Source of the DNA: an uncultured Pirellulaceae bacterium | GTDB taxonomy: Bacteria; Planctomycetota; Planctomycetia; Pirellulales; Pirellulaceae | DNA length: 8,235 bases | Direction of reading: 5' to 3' | Assembly: GCA_947259675.1 (NCBI GenBank) | Contig: CAMYNE010000454.1 | Span: 1 to 8,235 of the forward strand | Shown: in pieces, positions 5,567 through 8,235 of the stretch | How positions within the stretch are numbered: position 1 is the first letter of the stretch | Layout: each line of letters opens with the position of its first letter | Made by a program: the position numbers and the translations under genes | Notes under the pieces: generated by a model | Database searches by the model: none | What the model was told of the DNA's origin: nothing | What the model saw: only the letters and a program-made list of their open reading frames with translations

Positions 5567-5569
5567 AAT

Positions 5570-5651
5570 GGAAGGTAAGCGAATGGTTAGCGGCTTCATT
5601 GGAAATGAAGTACCCCGCAAGGGGCTGCGGGTTCGAGTCCCGTGCCTTCCG
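5570..5651 (+). tRNA. tRNA-Ser (anticodon GGA)
   Basis: An 82-nt cloverleaf can be folded by eye. The acceptor GGAAGGT (5570-5576) pairs with GCCTTCC (5644-5650), with one T-G wobble and discriminator G5651, as usual for serine tRNAs. The anticodon arm has a perfect 5-bp stem CTTCA/TGAAG (5594-5598, 5606-5610) and loop TTGGAAA, with anticodon GGA at 5601-5603, reading UCC and UCU. A long variable arm with CCCC-GCAA-GGGG (5613-5624) marks a class II tRNA. The T arm GCGGG/CCCGT has the canonical loop TTCGAGT (5632-5638). CCA is not encoded. The D arm is short: the conserved GG (5585-5586) is present, but only two or three D-stem pairs form and the acceptor-D junction lacks a clear T8-purine if the 7-bp acceptor is used. 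It may thus be slightly degenerate. Confidence 0.85.
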
Positions 5652-5676
5652 CTCTTCGTGTCGTTTGTAACCGCAT

Positions 5677-7974
5677 TCATGCGGTGAAGTTTTGCGGATC
5701 AAGACCGCTTGAATCGGCGGACCGATACGAACTCACTGCCGATTTCGAAGTAACAAATCTACCGAGACTGCCAGCCAGAATCGCTGGGAGCAGGACCAGG
5801 TCGGCCACCAAGGCACCCGTCAGCATCAGCCCCATCAATATCGCGAATGTGCGGATCGGCAGAAACTCGGCGGTCAGGAACACCGAGAACGAGGTGCAGA
5901 AAATAAGCGTTGTCTGAAACATCGCGGTTGAACATTTGGAGTACGCGTACCGAACTGAGTCTGCCCTGTTCAGGCCCTTCCTTTGGCCAGCTTTGAACCA
6001 TGTGACAAAATGTAGAGTGTCATCGATGGCAATTCCAAGCGCAACACTCGCGGTCAAGATGCTCGCGATGTCGACTGGGATCTTGAGCCACCCCATTGCC
6101 CCAAAAACGACAGCCACAGGAGCAATATTCGGAATCATCACCAAAAACCCGCCCGGAATGCTGCGGAGAATCCACATCATCACAGGCGTAATTAACACGA
6201 AGGCCAACATGAAGCTCAATAATAAGTCACGAAACAAGAGATTTTGCGCTTCATAGATAACGGGTGACAATCCGGTGACTTCTAGCGTCACGTTCCGGTC
6301 TTCTAGTTTTTCCAAATGGGGCAGGCAGGCTTCCTTAATATCCAACACGATCGAACGCTCGTCGACTTCAAGGGAGGCGACGTTTGCAGAAACACGCCAG
6401 TATTCGACGTCGTTTCGTTCGGCCAAGAGGCCGTTATCGATGAGTGCTTGTTTTTCTTTTTCAAATTCACTTCGGAAAACGGTCTTGCGAGAAGAATTGC
6501 GAAGCGTCGACCTGCGGCTCGGAATCGGCGGCAAAAACGTGACGGCCGACGTAACGCTTTTGACTTTGCGGACCCTCTCGATGGTTTTCTCGAACCCACG
6601 TACGAGTCGAAGCCGATCAAGTACATCGTCGATTTTCGATTTGGGAATACCAACGACAATTTCAACCGAAGTCAAGGGTGCGATGTGATTTTCGATCCAG
6701 AAGAAATCTTCGACGACTTTTGCATCTTTGGGAAACATCTTTCTCAAATCCACGGAGGAGTGTAGACGGTTGACACCCAACGCGCCGACCAGAATGGTGA
6801 GCACACCAACGGTTACGAACAAGCCGGAATGTTTGATGATCAAGTTGGCAATTGCTTCGCCAACTTGTTTGGCTCGTTGGCGAACACTCAATCGCCAAGC
6901 CGTCGTTCTGGTTGGTTTTTTTGGTTTTGAAAATGTGAAGACTAAGAAGGCGAACGTGGTCAACAAAATCAGCGTTCCCAACACGAGCGCGGATCCTGCG
7001 TAAAGCCCGAATTCTCGCACCGGCTGAAGTTTACTGATGTTGAGCGAAGATAGTCCAATGGCGGTCGTTAGAGAAGCCAAGATGACTGGCGTTATGCCGA
7101 CTCTCATCGCAGCGAGGGCGGGGTTTGATTCGCCCGCAACCTGGGCTTCGAAGAAGTAATTGACGAGGTGAACGGCCGCGGAGGTTGTCAACATGAAGAC
7201 CAGGGTAGGCATCACAATCGTAACTGCATTCAGAGTGCCTCCTGACAAAATGACGAGGGCAATCCCGGTGATTTGGCTAATCGATGCGATGCCAAACACA
7301 ATGATGGCCAGTCGAAATTGGCCAATAAACAGCCATGCCACAGAAATCGCGACAAGTGAAGCCGGCACGATGAGATTCCTGGCGGAGGCAGAACTCGCTT
7401 CGTCGATCGCCGTCGCATGATACGCACTCCCAGCGAGTCGGCTGTCAGTCTCGGTGATTCCAACTTCCTCCTTCAAGACGTCGAGTGTCAATTCAATAAC
7501 GCGAGCGTTTGACGATTTTGAATCGGTAGATAGTTGAATCCAAACAACCGACTGACCTTCCGGACCAAGGAACGCACCTTCGAGCCTTTTACGTGCTTGA
7601 GCGAGTGACAATCCGGCTCGACCATAAACCAGTTCATCGACCAGTTGTTGCGAGTCAAAAATACTATGAATTAGTCCCGGATCAGTTCGCTCGGCCCGCT
7701 CAAAAAGGGCCTTTTTAAATTGTTCCACTCGGGGATCGTCGAGGTCACATCCTTTCCAGGAAACGACCAAAGAAAGATCACTGCCAAAAAACTCTCTGAA
7801 TTGGTCGTATTGTTGACGCTCGAAGGAAGCATCAGGTAGCCATTGGGCGACTTCAGCCGTTTTGGTTTGGATTTTGGAGGCGGCAAACATTGCGAACGGC
7901 AGCAAAAGGCCAACCAGCAGCGTGGCCAGCCTGCTTCGTCGCATCCATTTTCCATTTGAATCCGAGCGTTCCAT
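5677..7974 (-). CDS. RND-superfamily (MMPL-like) exporter, 12 transmembrane helices
   Basis: The 765-residue inner-membrane protein has the duplicated RND plan. First half: TM1 17-34, periplasmic domain about 35-198, TM2-6 at about 200-218, 221-243, 248-272, 293-315 and 323-347. A basic cytoplasmic linker (349-380, KPKKPTRTTAWR) follows. Second half: TM7 383-402, periplasmic domain 403-580, TM8-12 at about 582-603, 609-630, 634-656, 685-701 and 708-735. The proton-relay type motif GIAIDDTLHF lies in TM10 (647-656, Asp 651/652). The equivalent place in TM4 reads MLTTSAAVHL and has no acidic residue. This architecture fits COG1033/MMPL-type transporters for lipids or other hydrophobic compounds; the cargo is unknown. 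ATG 7974 is preceded by AAGG at 4-nt spacing, which supports this start. It converges on the tRNA gene and no partner subunit is adjacent. Confidence 0.92.
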   Translation of the reverse strand: MERSDSNGKWMRRSRLATLLVGLLLPFAMFAASKIQTKTAEVAQWLPDASFERQQYDQFREFFGSDLSLVVSWKGCDLDDPRVEQFKKALFERAERTDPGLIHSIFDSQQLVDELVYGRAGLSLAQARKRLEGAFLGPEGQSVVWIQLSTDSKSSNARVIELTLDVLKEEVGITETDSRLAGSAYHATAIDEASSASARNLIVPASLVAISVAWLFIGQFRLAIIVFGIASISQITGIALVILSGGTLNAVTIVMPTLVFMLTTSAAVHLVNYFFEAQVAGESNPALAAMRVGITPVILASLTTAIGLSSLNISKLQPVREFGLYAGSALVLGTLILLTTFAFLVFTFSKPKKPTRTTAWRLSVRQRAKQVGEAIANLIIKHSGLFVTVGVLTILVGALGVNRLHSSVDLRKMFPKDAKVVEDFFWIENHIAPLTSVEIVVGIPKSKIDDVLDRLRLVRGFEKTIERVRKVKSVTSAVTFLPPIPSRRSTLRNSSRKTVFRSEFEKEKQALIDNGLLAERNDVEYWRVSANVASLEVDERSIVLDIKEACLPHLEKLEDRNVTLEVTGLSPVIYEAQNLLFRDLLLSFMLAFVLITPVMMWILRSIPGGFLVMIPNIAPVAVVFGAMGWLKIPVDIASILTASVALGIAIDDTLHFVTWFKAGQRKGLNRADSVRYAYSKCSTAMFQTTLIFCTSFSVFLTAEFLPIRTFAILMGLMLTGALVADLVLLPAILAGSLGRFVTSKSAVSSYRSADSSGLDPQNFTA

Positions 7975-8235
7975 CGTGCCTTGGGTTTGCCATCAACAGG
8001 AATGTCATTGTTGCTGGTCATCATAATATATTGAAAATCCTCGGCCTCCGAATTCGGATCCATTTCATTTTGAAAAAGTTCGATCGCGCGAACTAATTAG
8101 GTTTAGGAAGACTGCAACGACCCTTCGGAATGCTTAAGTTAAGGAACTGCTCAACAATAAACTACCTCCTGTGATGGTTGCCCACTGAATCGAGCCAATG
8201 CCGATGTTTTTGAACAGGAGGAAGCTGAGCAAACA
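7975..8235. other. Upstream region of the exporter and undecided partial frames at the right edge
   Basis: The exporter's promoter should lie here; TATATT on the minus strand (8030-8025) could be a -10, but no good -35 sits at the right distance. At the edge two partial frames compete. The minus strand is open from 8235 to TAA at 8134-8136, giving a hydrophobic 33-residue end (contains IQWATITGGSLLLSSSLT). The plus strand has ATG 8198 (or 8204) opening into MPMFLNRRKLSK at the edge. Neither can be recognised. AGGAGG-like runs occur on both strands (minus 8168-8163; plus 8216-8221) without a clearly matching start. Confidence 0.3.

Larger units (their letters stand above)
5085..5569. other. 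485-bp repeat-rich intergenic region
   Basis: No gene is supported. The left end is the upstream region of the minus-strand membrane-protein gene. It is followed by 17-nt near-repeats (5181-5215), a pair of CGTTAGC heptamers (5221-5247), five tandem hexamers (5269-5298), a 39-bp duplication (5379-5458) and a hairpin just before the tRNA gene (5550-5566). Minus-strand frames here are low-complexity by-products of these repeats. Confidence 0.7.

Noticed and set aside
7975..8063. Minus-strand frame starting MDPNSEAEDFQYIMMTSNND ahead of the exporter
   Set aside because: It is out of frame with the exporter, has no ribosome site, and after about 40 residues becomes a shadow of the exporter. AAGG at 4 nt supports ATG 7974 as the real start. 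A frameshift joining the two cannot be fully excluded.

Overview
The window looks like chromosomal DNA of a planctomycete, most likely a Pirellulaceae/Rhodopirellula-like bacterium. This is inferred, not searched. The signs are moderate GC with long gene-free intergenic stretches, hexamer-type tracts between genes, a Rho factor with a Gly/Ser/Arg-rich N-terminus, a secreted thioredoxin-fold protein with a long disordered tail, and a large RND/MMPL exporter.

Layout: (i) 1-913, minus strand, a secreted thioredoxin-like protein that runs off the left edge. (ii) 914-1621, a 708-bp divergent intergenic region with a good sigma70-type promoter facing rho and a leader of about 500 nt containing several hairpins. 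(iii) 1622-2877, plus strand, rho, split into two out-of-frame pieces by an apparent deletion of about 76 nt that removes the Walker A (P-loop) segment. (iv) 3024-3989, minus strand, a soluble GAF-GGDEF diguanylate cyclase convergent with rho. (v) 3990-4505, a debris region holding an 80-codon C-terminal remnant of a GH63-like glycoside hydrolase. (vi) 4506-5084, minus strand, an unrecognised four-helix membrane protein. (vii) 5085-5569, repeat-rich non-coding DNA: 17-nt repeats, a GACTAA hexamer tract and a 39-bp tandem duplication. (viii) 5570-5651, plus strand, a tRNA-Ser(GGA) gene. (ix) 5677-7974, minus strand, an RND-superfamily exporter whose stop codon lies 25 bp from the tRNA 3' end. 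(x) 7975-8235, an upstream region with undecided partial reading frames at the right edge.

The genes do not form one pathway; each seems to have its own promoter. The most notable observation is the broken rho. Both halves are otherwise clean and keep the RNA-binding fold, Walker B, catalytic Glu and arginine finger. Only the ATP-binding P-loop is lost, and the frame changes at the same point. The stop of the first half overlaps an in-frame ATG of the second (TGATG). This is either a very recent inactivation, a split gene, or an assembly artefact. No novel defence or mobile system was found.
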